From Bacteroides sp. UBA1317 (GTDB lineage: Bacteria; Bacteroidota; Bacteroidia; Bacteroidales; Bacteroidaceae): 29,520 nt of DNA. This document shows positions 1 through 9,209 of this stretch, piece by piece (position 1 is the stretch's first letter; each line of letters opens with the position of its first letter). The position numbers were made by a program, and so were the translations under genes. The notes under the pieces are model-generated. The model made no database searches and was not told the DNA's origin. It saw only the letters and a list, made by a program, of their open reading frames with translations. Location of the stretch: NCBI GenBank assembly GCA_002307035.1, contig DBTL01000066.1, positions 1 to 29,520 on the forward strand, written 5' to 3'.

Positions 1-820
1 AATCATTATAATTCATCGGGAAGAATGCGTCAATCTTCCATTTATTCCACTCTTGACGAACCATCTTCACAGCATAAGATTTTGGTCCTGGGAATACATC
101 TGCACTTACTTTCTTACCCTGAGCATGAATCGTCGCAGCCAGCTTGTTTACAAATTCAGTAATTGCATCACAACGGAATTGTGCCCATTCTTTGCATTTA
201 GACGGATCTTTTAACGAACGAATATTAATGCCTGTCTGAATTTTAAATTTAGCCACACAATCATCGCAATAACAATAATCTGCAGTGGGGTATTCTTCGT
301 TCATTACCAATCCGTACTTATCCCATAGCCCACGTGCCAGAATTACGTCCGCATAACGAATATAATCCAACTGAACATAATCGACCTCGGGAATAGCAGC
401 AATCTTGCTGTATTTATTGATAAGGTAGGCCTGCACTCGTTCGTTACGAGGGTCTAAACATTTATAATAAGGTACATAAGGCTGTACGGAGTAAGCTGAT
501 TGTCCCAATCTATTTACAGCATACCAAGTAGAATCCAAATCAGCCTGAAGCATACAAGGAATCCAAGCATGATATTCCAAGTTTAGTGATTTAGCCACTT
601 TGGCCGCTATCGTTACTCTCTCGACATCGAAACCGGCGTTGAAACAAACTCCAACCACACCATGCTTCTTCCAATTAGAGAAGTCGCTTTTTAAGGTTTC
701 TTCAGTTGTGTTCTTGTCCCACCCTTGCCACACATAAACCGGTAGCACTGCTGCAAGGGAATTAATGGAATACGTTATTGAGAGTAAAGCAATAAACGCA
801 CTTGGAAGGAATCTTTTCAT
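1..820 (-). CDS. Secreted TIM-barrel glycosidase-like protein (GHL10-like), partial at left edge
   Basis: The first 273 codons are visible; the 3' end lies outside the window. Residues 1-24 form a typical signal peptide (MKRFLPSAFIALLS, cleavage near SLAA), so the product is exported. The rest looks like a TIM barrel of the glycosyl-hydrolase-like 10 kind: a WQGWD start, a segment that follows a solute from residue to residue, and the strand motif VDYVQLDYIRYAD at about 147-158, which resembles the DGIHLDYIRY signature of that family. A cysteine cluster (YCYCDDC, about 183-188) follows the motif. The ATG at 818-820 directly follows the TAG of the upstream CBM9-like gene with no intervening base, so the two are almost certainly cotranscribed and translationally coupled. 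The substrate is unknown; the family is poorly characterised and assignment to a numbered GH family is uncertain. Confidence 0.72.
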   Translation of the reverse strand, partial: MKRFLPSAFIALLSITYSINSLAAVLPVYVWQGWDKNTTEETLKSDFSNWKKHGVVGVCFNAGFDVERVTIAAKVAKSLNLEYHAWIPCMLQADLDSTWYAVNRLGQSAYSVQPYVPYYKCLDPRNERVQAYLINKYSKIAAIPEVDYVQLDYIRYADVILARGLWDKYGLVMNEEYPTADYCYCDDCVAKFKIQTGINIRSLKDPSKCKEWAQFRCDAITEFVNKLAATIHAQGKKVSADVFPGPKSYAVKMVRQEWNKWKIDAFFPMNYND

Positions 821-1948
821 CTATTTTATGTTTTGATTATTATTTCTTTTAAAGCAGCACCCCGATTCGTCTATTACATATTGCTTACCATCCGCAGAAA
901 ACGCGGTCATTTCATAAGTATGTGAAGTAGCCTCTATTTGAATTCTATATCCTGCAGGAAGTAATTTAAGGTCTTTCTTTTGCAGTTTAAAATCGACTAA
1001 ACTTTTAAAATAAGAGTGATTTTTAGCGTATTGTTCTTCTTGTGCATAAAACAACATCCACAGAAACTGGCATATAGGTTGGCTATCCGGATATCGGAAC
1101 GTTTCAGTGTCATGCCCCACCTTTTTATCGGATAGATAAAGATAGCTCCAACGTTCAGGCATATGCATTGCTATTTTGCCTGTTGGTGTCCAGACCCAAT
1201 TATCTTCGGGAAGAAACTTGCCCTCAGCCCCCTTCTTTCGAGTATATTTTCCTGTACTATCTAACTCATATTGCCATTCTACACGAGAGAAGTCAATCCG
1301 AAGCCAGTTGCCTGCTTTTAGGTAATTATCAAACTCGCTAGCAATAGCTTCACGAGGAATAGCCATTTCTACTGTCCATCCCTGATCAATTCCGTTCGGA
1401 TCATTTATTTTTCCATTGCAGTGTGTAGCCAACTTCAATCCGGGACAGTTCCACTGAAATTGTACAAAAGTACGATTAGATACTCGATACGGTTTTTCCA
1501 AAGCCAAATCAAAGACCGTTCCTAGGGCATTAGTTTCTATTTCAAAATAATTGTGCCCCTCACCTATCGGGTCTATAAACACTTCAAAGTCATTATCGTA
1601 AAATACAATCGTATCACGTAGATGAAGATTTGCCCAGATATGTGGTTCCTCTAGCTCAGCAGACACATACAGATATTTGTCATCCCAAAGCATCTTAGCT
1701 GTAGTTCGGTAACGTGGGGTAGGGAAGTCAAAACCACTGATGTCAACAAAAGCATCTGTCGCTTGCGCTTTTTTCCAAGAATCCTCATCAGGCAAGCCAT
1801 CTATGTGTATTGAATCGGCTGTCCGATAACAAATATATCCTTTAGGAAGAGTCAACATTGATGCAAACCTTTCGGAGAGACTTTGCCCCTGCAGTTGAGT
1901 GTAAAAGCCTAAAGTAACAGCAAAGAAAATAAGAAATATGCGTTTCAT
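821..1948 (-). CDS. Secreted carbohydrate-binding family 9-like protein
   Basis: A 375-residue protein with a clear signal peptide (MKRIFLIFFAVTLGFYTQ, cleavage near LQGQ). Residues about 40-260 match the CBM9-like fold found in many Bacteroides proteins: an opening IDGLPDEDSWKKA, then TAKMLWDDKYLYVSAEL, then YDNDFEVFIDP, HNYFEIETNALG and a late VEMAIP strand. These are the usual landmarks of family 9-like domains that bind or modify glycans. No catalytic motif of a hydrolase is evident, so binding is the safer call. The C-terminal 110 residues are less typical and end in a cysteine pair. It is the promoter-proximal gene of the pair with the partial glycosidase-like gene at 1-820, suggesting both act on the same exported or captured glycan. 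Confidence 0.8.
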   Translation of the reverse strand: MKRIFLIFFAVTLGFYTQLQGQSLSERFASMLTLPKGYICYRTADSIHIDGLPDEDSWKKAQATDAFVDISGFDFPTPRYRTTAKMLWDDKYLYVSAELEEPHIWANLHLRDTIVFYDNDFEVFIDPIGEGHNYFEIETNALGTVFDLALEKPYRVSNRTFVQFQWNCPGLKLATHCNGKINDPNGIDQGWTVEMAIPREAIASEFDNYLKAGNWLRIDFSRVEWQYELDSTGKYTRKKGAEGKFLPEDNWVWTPTGKIAMHMPERWSYLYLSDKKVGHDTETFRYPDSQPICQFLWMLFYAQEEQYAKNHSYFKSLVDFKLQKKDLKLLPAGYRIQIEATSHTYEMTAFSADGKQYVIDESGCCFKRNNNQNIK

Positions 1949-2033
1949 TCTATTATATAATTAATTGACTATTACAAATTTGGTCTCGTCCGCCATAGAG
2001 TTTATGTTAGATTTGTCAACTGTATAGCAAAAA

Positions 2034-2060
2034 CAAAAGTAGCACAATAAGTCTAACAAA
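2034..2060 (-). promoter_or_regulatory. Candidate Bacteroides promoter for the CBM9-like gene
   Basis: On the minus strand TACTTTTG (2034-2041) is a perfect TAnnTTTG -7 box. A TTTG lies at 2057-2060 but with only 15 bases between, shorter than the usual 19-21; the flanking T-run could serve instead. Transcription would begin near 2027, giving a leader of about 80 bases before the ATG at 1948. Inferred by motif only. Confidence 0.4.
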
Positions 2061-2225
2061 AAAATATCTGTTATTGCTTATTATATATCTAAAAAAGCTA
2101 TATTACAATAATAAGTGATTAATAATGGCCATCAAGTCAGTGTATTCATAGATAGATTGCGACAGAAGTTTGATTTAGATATAAAAATCAAACGAATAGA
2201 CATTTCTTAGTTATTGCTTGATGAT

Positions 2226-2233
2226 TATCTTTG
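2226..2233 (+). promoter_or_regulatory. Candidate -7 box overlapping the start of the MFS gene
   Basis: TATCTTTG matches TAnnTTTG perfectly and a T-rich -33-like stretch lies near 2202-2208. It ends only four bases before the ATG at 2238, so if it is used the transcript would be leaderless or nearly so. The alternative is that the real promoter lies further upstream in this 289-base divergent gap, for example around TAGATTTG at 2008-2015, which lacks a well-spaced -33 box. Confidence 0.35.
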
Positions 2234-2237
2234 TTAA

Positions 2238-3506
2238 ATGAAAACAGAAGAAAAAAGACTCTCTCCAGTCGCATGGGTTCCCACATTATATTTCGCCATG
2301 GGATTACCGTTTGTTGCGCTTTCCATGGTTTCCGTGCTAATGTTCTCGGATCTGAATATTAGCAATACCCAAATAGCTTTTTGGACATCACTCATCATGT
2401 TACCTTGGACGTTAAAGCCTTTGTGGAGTCCCATTCTTGAAATATTCAAAACAAAGAAATTCTTTGTCGTTACGACGCAATTACTCACCGGGCTTTCATT
2501 CGCCCTGATAGCATTATCTCTACCTCTACCAGAATTCTTTACTTATGCTATTGCTCTCATGGGAGTTATAGCACTAAGTGGTGCTACACATGATATTGCC
2601 GCAGACGGTGTATACATGACCGAACTCAACACTAGGCAACAAGCTAAATTTATTGGTTGGCAGGGTGCTTTCTATAATCTGGCGAAAGTACTTACCAATG
2701 GCGGACTCGTTTTCCTTGCAGGAGATTTGAAAGATCAATTCGGACCAGCAAAAGCTTGGATGGTGATTATGTTCATCTGTGCCGCACTAATGGTATTAGC
2801 ATCGCTCTATCACATACGAACTTTACCCTCAGAAACTAAAAATGCACATACGGTAACCTTTCGGAAGAGCTTGCAGGAACTTTGGGGAGTGATGCGTTCA
2901 TTCTTTCAGAAAAAACATATCATATGGTATATTCTCTTCATCATTCTATATCGGTTTGCCGAAGGATTTGCGATGAAGATTGTACCTCTATTTTTGAAAG
3001 CACCTTTAACCAATGGAGGTCTGGGACTTTCAGTACAAAATATAGGGCTTGTGTATGGCACCTTTGGAGCTGCTGCATTTATCATTGGATCTATCCTTGG
3101 AGGATATTACATTGCAGGTCGCGGATTGCAACGCTCTATCTTTACTCTCTGCTGCATCTTCAATTTCCCATTCCTCGTATATTTTTTCTTATCTACTTAT
3201 CAACCTGATAGTTTAATGATTATCGGATCGGCCATTGTATTTGAATACTTTGGATACGGTTTTGGCTTCGTTGGACTAACTCTTTTTATGATGCAACAGA
3301 TTGCGCCCGGCGATCATCAGATGTCTCACTATGCCTTTGCTTCAGGAGTGATGAACCTCGGTGTCATGCTACCCGGAATGATAAGCGGTTGGCTAAGTGA
3401 ACAGCTTGGATATCAGCGTTTTTTTATTTTGGTACTCATTGCTGGCATTCCAGCCTTTATCATAACATGGTTTTTGCCTTTTACCTATACAGACAAAAAG
3501 AAATAA
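2238..3506 (+). CDS. MFS permease, AmpG/PAT-like, probable oligosaccharide importer
   Basis: A 422-residue polytopic protein with about twelve hydrophobic segments and no signal peptide. It shows features of the AmpG-like (PAT) branch of the major facilitator superfamily: the cytoplasmic loop motif LPWTLKPLWSP near residues 55-65 and DIAADGVYMTEL near 116-127, where PAT members carry an acidic DxxxDAY-like motif. A long central loop (about 195-230) divides the two six-helix halves. It is followed 32 bases later by a cytoplasmic GH130 mannoside phosphorylase, and such pairs in Bacteroidetes are thought to import a disaccharide and phosphorolyse it. The likely cargo is therefore a mannose-containing disaccharide such as Man-beta-1,4-GlcNAc; this is inferred from the neighbour, not from the transporter itself. 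The first ATG is used; the next in-frame Met is residue 21, inside helix 1. Confidence 0.83.
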   Translation: MKTEEKRLSPVAWVPTLYFAMGLPFVALSMVSVLMFSDLNISNTQIAFWTSLIMLPWTLKPLWSPILEIFKTKKFFVVTTQLLTGLSFALIALSLPLPEFFTYAIALMGVIALSGATHDIAADGVYMTELNTRQQAKFIGWQGAFYNLAKVLTNGGLVFLAGDLKDQFGPAKAWMVIMFICAALMVLASLYHIRTLPSETKNAHTVTFRKSLQELWGVMRSFFQKKHIIWYILFIILYRFAEGFAMKIVPLFLKAPLTNGGLGLSVQNIGLVYGTFGAAAFIIGSILGGYYIAGRGLQRSIFTLCCIFNFPFLVYFFLSTYQPDSLMIIGSAIVFEYFGYGFGFVGLTLFMMQQIAPGDHQMSHYAFASGVMNLGVMLPGMISGWLSEQLGYQRFFILVLIAGIPAFIITWFLPFTYTDKKK

Positions 3507-3538
3507 TATAAATAACCGATTTTCAATATTAGAACAAA

Positions 3539-4537
3539 ATGAAAGAGTTAAAAATAATAGGCCCGTCTTTGCCTAATATGCCATGGGAAGAACGCCCAAC
3601 CGAGAGTAAAGAAACAGTATGGCGCTATAGTGAGAACCCCATTATTCCCCGAGATTTATTACCCACATCTAATAGCATTTTCAATAGTGCTGTTGTTCCT
3701 TTTGATGGTCGCTATGCAGGTGTATTCCGATGTGATGACACAAATCGTCGTATGGTGCTGCATGTCGGATTTAGCGATGATGCCATTAATTGGAATATTA
3801 ATCCAAAACCTTTACGCTTTGAATGTGAGGATACTGAAATAGGAAAGTGGGTATATGGTTATGATCCACGCGTTTGTTTCATAGAAGACCGCTACTACGT
3901 AACCTGGTGCAATGGCTATCATGGACCAACTATTGGTATCGCTTATACGTTTGATTTTAAAACCTTTCACCAGCTAGAGAATGCATTCATTCCATTTAAT
4001 CGCAATGGTGTACTCTTCCCTAAGAAGATACATGGCAACTTTGCTATGTTGAGCCGCCCGAGCGACAATGGCCATACAGCGTTTGGCGATATCTTCTATA
4101 GTGAATCACCTGATATGAATTACTGGGGAAAACACAGACATGTAATGTCACCATCGGCATTTGAAGTAAGCGCTTGGCAGTGTACAAAGATTGGCGCGGG
4201 CCCTATTCCTATTGAAACATCCGAAGGTTGGTTATTAATTTATCACGGGGTGCTGAAATCATGCAACGGATTTATTTACGCATTCGGCTCAGCCCTTCTT
4301 GATTTGGAGAGTCCATGGAAAGTATTGTATAGGTCAGGAGCTTATCTCATATCACCACGTACCGAATACGAATGTATGGGTGACGTGCCAAACGTATGCT
4401 TCCCTTGTGCTACACTTTATGATGTCGATACCGGTCGTATAGCAATTTATTATGGTTGCGCAGACACAGTAACAGGATTAGTCTTCGGTTATATCCCGGA
4501 AATCATTGATTTTACAAAACGTACGAATATATTATAA
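3539..4537 (+). CDS. GH130 beta-1,4-mannoside phosphorylase (probably Man-GlcNAc phosphorylase)
   Basis: A 332-residue protein without signal peptide, hence cytoplasmic. It closely follows the GH130 subfamily 2 pattern: PWEERP near 15-20, NPIIPRDLLPTSNSIFNSAVVPF near 33-55, FRCDD at 63-67, and YGYDPRV at 106-112, whose Asp109 is the expected proton donor. The later stretch GAGPIPIETSEGWLLIYHGV and a C-terminal IAIYYGCADT are also family landmarks. Members of this subfamily phosphorolyse beta-1,4-mannosyl-GlcNAc from the N-glycan core, giving mannose-1-phosphate and GlcNAc, or act on mannooligosaccharides. Cotranscription with the permease 32 bases upstream and the N-glycan-type hydrolase operon next door favour the N-glycan role. 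Substrate choice between Man-GlcNAc and Man-Glc/mannobiose cannot be settled by reading alone. Confidence 0.9.
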   Translation: MKELKIIGPSLPNMPWEERPTESKETVWRYSENPIIPRDLLPTSNSIFNSAVVPFDGRYAGVFRCDDTNRRMVLHVGFSDDAINWNINPKPLRFECEDTEIGKWVYGYDPRVCFIEDRYYVTWCNGYHGPTIGIAYTFDFKTFHQLENAFIPFNRNGVLFPKKIHGNFAMLSRPSDNGHTAFGDIFYSESPDMNYWGKHRHVMSPSAFEVSAWQCTKIGAGPIPIETSEGWLLIYHGVLKSCNGFIYAFGSALLDLESPWKVLYRSGAYLISPRTEYECMGDVPNVCFPCATLYDVDTGRIAIYYGCADTVTGLVFGYIPEIIDFTKRTNIL

Positions 4538-4564
4538 AAGAAAGATCGGATTCCATGCTACTAA

Positions 4565-4613
4565 CAAAAATCCACTTTTCAGGCCTATAACAAGGCCGAA
4601 AAGTGGATTCTTG
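4565..4613. terminator. Bidirectional hairpin terminator between GH130 and GH92
   Basis: Inverted repeat with left arm AATCCACTTTTC (4569-4580) and right arm GAAAAGTGGATT (4598-4609), extended inward by GGCC/GGCC with one bulged A and outward by a few more pairs; loop TATAACAA. It sits between two convergent genes, with A-rich sequence on one side and T-containing sequence on the other, so it can serve both strands. Confidence 0.85.
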
Positions 4614-4632
4614 TGTTATGAGAAAATTATCT

Positions 4633-6816
4633 TTAAGGCCTATCCCCTGGAGCCACTCCAAAGCTTAAAGAGGGTTGACTTCCCATTTCAAACTCGAGCA
4701 CGCCACCCGCCACAATATCTTTATAATGAATAGATGATTTAGTGTAAGGTTTTCCGTTGAGCTTAACCGACTGAATATACATGTTTTCTTTGCTGTTATT
4801 ATGGGCGATAATCTTAAAAGTCTTATTCGCCCCCACAGCCAACTCGGCTTCATTAACGATCGGGGTGCCAAAGACGTAAACACCTCCGGCAGGGTTTACC
4901 TGATAGATACCGAGCGCGGATAGAACATACCAGGCAGACATCTGGCCGACATCTTCATTGCCGCACAAGCCATCCGGGGCATCGTGATATAAAGTATCCA
5001 TCACCTCACGCAATCTCGAAGCTGACTTGTATGGTTTCCCCACATAGTTGTATAAATAAAGGATGTGGTGACTGGGTTCGTTGCCATGCGCGTACTGCCC
5101 GATCAAACCCGAAATGTCGGGAGCGGCCTCTTTTCCCAAATCGCCTTTCACTTCAAACAAGGAGTCCAGTTTCGAGGTAAAGGCATCCTCACTTCCGAAT
5201 AATTTGATTAATCCATGTACATCATGCGGTACAAGCCACGCATATTGCCAGGCATTCCCTTCGGTATAATCGCCTTTACCCGGACTGGTCACAAACGGAT
5301 CGAAAGGCTCACTAAAACTTCCGGTGGAGGAAAGGCCACGCATGAAATGGGTGTTCTTGTCCCAATAAAATTGATAGGACTGACTCCGGCGATGAAAATA
5401 GGCATAGTCGTTCTTCTTACCCAGCCGTTGGGCAACTTGCGCCACGCAACCATCCGCCAAAGCATATTCAAGTCCCTTGGACGTCGTTTCGTTTGTCGGC
5501 TCTTTATCGTAAGGAATATAGCCATACGCCTTCAGCAAATTCATCGAGCGTTCATCGAGCATGGCTGACGTTTTCATGGCCTCAAAGGCCGCTTCTTCAT
5601 CTGTCACAAATCCTTTCAGCAACAAATCAGCCAATACGGGAATGCCGGGATTACCCACCATGCAATCCGTCTCATTGCCCATCAAATGCCAAACGGGCAA
5701 CTTTCTCTGCTGCCTGAAAATAGCGAGCAACGTTTGGGCATAATCCCTCATGCGTTCCGGGTGAACCAGCGTGGCCAGAGGATGCGCCGCCCGATAAGTA
5801 TCCCACAAAGAGAATGTGGTATAATTCACAAAATCAGCTTTCCGGTAGATCCTTCCATCGCTCCCCCGATAGTCTCCATTGACATCGCAAAACACGGACG
5901 GAGCGATCATGGTATGATAGAATGCGGTATAAAAGATTCTTTTATCGGCATCATCGTCCATGGAAACTTGTATCTTCTCCAGCTCTTTGTTCCAAAGAAA
6001 TTTCGCCTCATCGGCCACTGCATTGAAAAGACGTGAGCCGACCTCAGCTTTCAAGTTCAACTTTGCGTTTTCCACACTGACAGCAGACAGACCTACCTTG
6101 ACATAAAGCGGATCGGTTTCTCCGTTCGTCAGAAAGGAGAAGATTCCAACAGAGTCGTTGATCGCCGTAAAACGACGAATCGGTTTGGAAAAGACGGCGG
6201 CAAAATAGACCTGCTGATTCTTTGCCCACCCGGTTGAGATCCGGTATCCGCAAATCAAGCTATCGTTTTCTTGCGTCAAACGGCTGTCGGTCCATTGATC
6301 CCAGCCAATTCCTTTTTGCAGATCTACCACCACCATGGCTTCTCCCTTGGTAGGAAATGTGTATTGATGAAAACCCGTCCGTGCCGTGGCGGTGAGCTTC
6401 ACCTTTATATTGGACGGGGACAAGCGAACGGAATAATATCCCGGCGAGACTGTTTCATCATCATGATTAAAACAGGCCGAACGGCTTTGGTCTTGGGTGG
6501 GAAAGAAGGTAATATCGCCCAAGTCGCCTATTCCTGTCCCACTGAGATGCGAATGGCTGAAACCAACCAAAACGGAGTCACTATAATGGTAACCGGAGCA
6601 CCAGTCCCAGCCCCTGACGGGTTCGGTAGGGCCCAACTGTACAAATCCGAAAGGAACATTCGCCCCCACAAACACATGTCCGTGTCCGCCGGAGCCTATT
6701 CTAGGATCAACATATTGAACGGGATTCTTTATTTTTGCAGCAAGTGCCTGTTGCGGGCAACCCATAAAGCTCCATAACAACATCCCGACTAATTGTACAA
6801 ATTTAAACTTGTTCAT
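4633..6816 (-). CDS. GH92 exo-alpha-mannosidase, secreted
   Basis: A 727-residue protein, near the usual length of about 750 for GH92. The N-terminus is a signal peptide; SFMGC at 16-20 could be a weak lipobox, but cleavage near ALAA is equally likely. The N-terminal beta domain has YVDPRIGSGGHGHVFVGA (35-52) and PFGFVQLGP. The catalytic part carries GNETDCMVGNPG (380-391), YTEGNAWQYAW (517-527; Glu519 is the expected general acid) and CGNEDVGQMSAWYV (618-631; Asp622 in the region of the catalytic base). GH92 enzymes are calcium-dependent inverting alpha-mannosidases that trim high-mannose or complex N-glycans. The ATG overlaps the GH3 stop as ATGA, so it is the last gene of the five-gene operon. 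Base composition of this gene and GH3 looks richer in GC than that of the rest of the operon. Confidence 0.93.
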   Translation of the reverse strand: MNKFKFVQLVGMLLWSFMGCPQQALAAKIKNPVQYVDPRIGSGGHGHVFVGANVPFGFVQLGPTEPVRGWDWCSGYHYSDSVLVGFSHSHLSGTGIGDLGDITFFPTQDQSRSACFNHDDETVSPGYYSVRLSPSNIKVKLTATARTGFHQYTFPTKGEAMVVVDLQKGIGWDQWTDSRLTQENDSLICGYRISTGWAKNQQVYFAAVFSKPIRRFTAINDSVGIFSFLTNGETDPLYVKVGLSAVSVENAKLNLKAEVGSRLFNAVADEAKFLWNKELEKIQVSMDDDADKRIFYTAFYHTMIAPSVFCDVNGDYRGSDGRIYRKADFVNYTTFSLWDTYRAAHPLATLVHPERMRDYAQTLLAIFRQQRKLPVWHLMGNETDCMVGNPGIPVLADLLLKGFVTDEEAAFEAMKTSAMLDERSMNLLKAYGYIPYDKEPTNETTSKGLEYALADGCVAQVAQRLGKKNDYAYFHRRSQSYQFYWDKNTHFMRGLSSTGSFSEPFDPFVTSPGKGDYTEGNAWQYAWLVPHDVHGLIKLFGSEDAFTSKLDSLFEVKGDLGKEAAPDISGLIGQYAHGNEPSHHILYLYNYVGKPYKSASRLREVMDTLYHDAPDGLCGNEDVGQMSAWYVLSALGIYQVNPAGGVYVFGTPIVNEAELAVGANKTFKIIAHNNSKENMYIQSVKLNGKPYTKSSIHYKDIVAGGVLEFEMGSQPSLSFGVAPGDRP

Positions 6817-9158
6817 TTGATTTCTATTTTAGCTGTTAATCGTATATCACTCGAGGAAGATCCTATTTGAAGTTGAAAGTCGCCGGGTTCCACCACCCAC
6901 TTCATATCCGCATTGATCAAGGAGAAATCTTCTTCCGCAAGCAAAAAACAGACACGTTTCACTTCTCCCTTTTTAATGAAAAGGCGTTGATAATGTTTGA
7001 GCTGTTTCACCGGTTGCACCACCGACGCATATTCATCCCGAAGATAGAGTTGCGCAACTTCATCACCGTCGTATTTCCCGGTATTCCTGATATCAAAAGA
7101 CACTTCGAAACAAGAAGAAGCCTTTTGTGATATTTTCAAATTGGAGTATTCGAAAGTAGAAAAGCTTAGTCCGTAACCAAAAGGATAAAGCGGCGTGGAA
7201 GACATTTCAACATAATCATGAGTAGCCGGATTTTTCTTATTGTAATAGACAGGAAGTTGTCCGACATTCCGTGGAACGGAAACAGGCAAACGGCCGGCAG
7301 GGTTGTAATCGCCAAACAAAACATCCGCGATCGCATCACCCCCCTCTTGTCCGGGATACCAGGCGGTAAGTAAAGCATCCGCGTGGTCGGCCGCCCAATT
7401 TTTATCCAGCGGACGTCCTTCAATATAAACCACAATCAACGGTTTTCCTGTTGCTTTGAGTGCTTTGAGCAAATCCATTTGCTTGCCCATAAGTTCCAAA
7501 GATCCCCTGTCGAATCCCTCTCCGCACTCCATGTCGCTCACCGCATTGGGATTGGTGATCGCGGCCCCGGTCTCTTTATAACTTGTCTTAAAGTCACGGG
7601 CGCTGGAACCGCCCACCACAGCAATAACCACATCAGCACGACGGGCGGCATCAACAGCCTTCTCCAACTCACAATTTGTCGTGTCACGAATAGCACATCC
7701 TTTAACGTATTCCACCCGTGAGGCGCCAATTTTCTTTTTAATCCCTTCCAAGACCGTAATCACGTTGCTCTCCTCCTGAGGGGCGGTATAATCCCCAAGC
7801 ATATTGTACAGGTTATCCGCATTAGGCCCCACCACGGCCACCTTACCAATTTGTTTGGTAAGCGGCAAGATCTCTTTTTCATTTTTCAATAAAGTGATCA
7901 ACTGCCGGGCACAATTACGCGCCAGCTGAATATGTGCGGCGGAACGAACTTCCTCTTTCGCTTTCCGCGGATCCACATACGGATGTTCAAACAATCCCAT
8001 CTCGAACTTCAAACGCAAAACCCGACAAACAGCCGTATCAATCAGGGCTTCATCAATTTTCTTTTCACGCACCTGCCGAGTCAAAGTGGCAAAAGCGTCA
8101 CCTCCCAAATCCGCGTCAAGCCCGGCAGAGAGTGACAGGACGGCCGCTTCGGCGTTTGAACGGGCAACAAAGTGATGAATATGGAGTCCTTCAATGCTAT
8201 AGAGATCAGAGATCGAGAAACCACGGAAATGCCACTCGTTACGCAGTAACTCTGTCAAGAGATAATGATTGGCCGTAGTGGGGATCCCGTCCATGGAATT
8301 GTAGGATGTCATCACGGACAATGCCCCTGCTTGTATCGCCTGATGAAAAGGGGGCAGAAAGTCAGTCAGCAAATCTCTTCTTCCAACAAAAGAAGGATTG
8401 CCATTCTGACCACCCTCGGGTATGCCATAAGCAATAAAATGCTTTAATGTGGCCACAGTCGAATATTCCTGATCCAACTTTCCCCCGCCAAGGCCTTTCA
8501 CCATGGCTGCGGCCAGGGAGCCAGATAAGACAGGATCTTCACCGAAGGTTTCCTCCACCCGCGACCATCGCGGATCACGGGCCAAATCGATGACCGGCCC
8601 GTAACTGACATGTCCTCCCTGCAAGCGGATCTCCTTACCGATAGCCTTTCCCTCTTCTTCTAATAATGAAGGGCACCAGGTGGCGGCCATACCGATACCG
8701 GTTGGAAAGACGGTGGCGCCAATGGCCATATGGCCATGAGGAGCCTCCTCCGCCAAAAACATCGGAATGCCCAAACGGGTATTCTCAATCACATATTTCT
8801 GCAAAGCGTTCCCGGCCTTGGCGGCAGATTCAGGTCTCAGTCCGTTTTCCAAAGTTTTCTTTGTCCAAGGATCAGCCCTATAAACGCCCCAAAGCATACC
8901 CGCCTGTTTTTCCTTTACCAAAGATTTAAACCGTTCAGAGACCTTTACCTGACTTTCTCTCAGATCATACATCTCCCAACCCAACGGACATAATAGTTGA
9001 CCAACCTTTTCATCCAGAGTCATCCGAGAGAGCAAATCATGCACCCGAACCTCTACGGATAAATCAGGATTCCTATAAGGAAAAAACTGCTGTGCCGAAA
9101 GATAGAATGAGAGAAAAAAGAATGCCAGTCCGCTCAAAACAATTTTTCTTTTATACAT
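6813..9158 (-). CDS. GH3 beta-glycosidase, secreted (beta-glucosidase/xylosidase type)
   Basis: A 781-residue protein with signal peptide (cleavage near YLSAQQ). Domain order is typical: a barrel with HGHMAIGATVFPTGIGMAATW (141-161), DLARDPRWSRVEETFGEDP (191-209) and LKHFIAYG (238-245), with the nucleophile Asp318 in FSISDLYSIEGL. The alpha/beta sandwich follows (VAVVGPNADN near 440), and a C-terminal fibronectin III-like domain begins near 660. The nucleophile is followed by Leu rather than the Trp seen in many beta-glucosidases. The Gly/His-rich loop HLIGHVSYGP-like segment at 180-188 and GDY after VVGPNADN are as in Bacteroides enzymes annotated as beta-glucosidase or beta-xylosidase. In this N-glycan-like operon a beta-1,2-xylosidase role on plant N-glycans is an attractive guess but unproven. 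It overlaps GH92 by four bases. Confidence 0.9.
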   Translation of the reverse strand: MYKRKIVLSGLAFFFLSFYLSAQQFFPYRNPDLSVEVRVHDLLSRMTLDEKVGQLLCPLGWEMYDLRESQVKVSERFKSLVKEKQAGMLWGVYRADPWTKKTLENGLRPESAAKAGNALQKYVIENTRLGIPMFLAEEAPHGHMAIGATVFPTGIGMAATWCPSLLEEEGKAIGKEIRLQGGHVSYGPVIDLARDPRWSRVEETFGEDPVLSGSLAAAMVKGLGGGKLDQEYSTVATLKHFIAYGIPEGGQNGNPSFVGRRDLLTDFLPPFHQAIQAGALSVMTSYNSMDGIPTTANHYLLTELLRNEWHFRGFSISDLYSIEGLHIHHFVARSNAEAAVLSLSAGLDADLGGDAFATLTRQVREKKIDEALIDTAVCRVLRLKFEMGLFEHPYVDPRKAKEEVRSAAHIQLARNCARQLITLLKNEKEILPLTKQIGKVAVVGPNADNLYNMLGDYTAPQEESNVITVLEGIKKKIGASRVEYVKGCAIRDTTNCELEKAVDAARRADVVIAVVGGSSARDFKTSYKETGAAITNPNAVSDMECGEGFDRGSLELMGKQMDLLKALKATGKPLIVVYIEGRPLDKNWAADHADALLTAWYPGQEGGDAIADVLFGDYNPAGRLPVSVPRNVGQLPVYYNKKNPATHDYVEMSSTPLYPFGYGLSFSTFEYSNLKISQKASSCFEVSFDIRNTGKYDGDEVAQLYLRDEYASVVQPVKQLKHYQRLFIKKGEVKRVCFLLAEEDFSLINADMKWVVEPGDFQLQIGSSSSDIRLTAKIEIK

Positions 9159-9209
9159 AACTACTTTTTTAATGCAATATTATAAAAAACTTTCCTCCAC
9201 TCATCACAA

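Noticed and set aside
2008..2015. TAGATTTG as the main promoter of the permease gene
   Set aside because: Perfect -7 box, but the nearest TTTG lies 25 bases upstream, outside the normal spacing, and the leader would exceed 200 bases; kept only as an alternative.
6271..6777. A 168-codon plus-strand frame opposite GH92
   Set aside because: Shadow of the GH92 coding sequence; no signal, motif or spacing that would support a gene.
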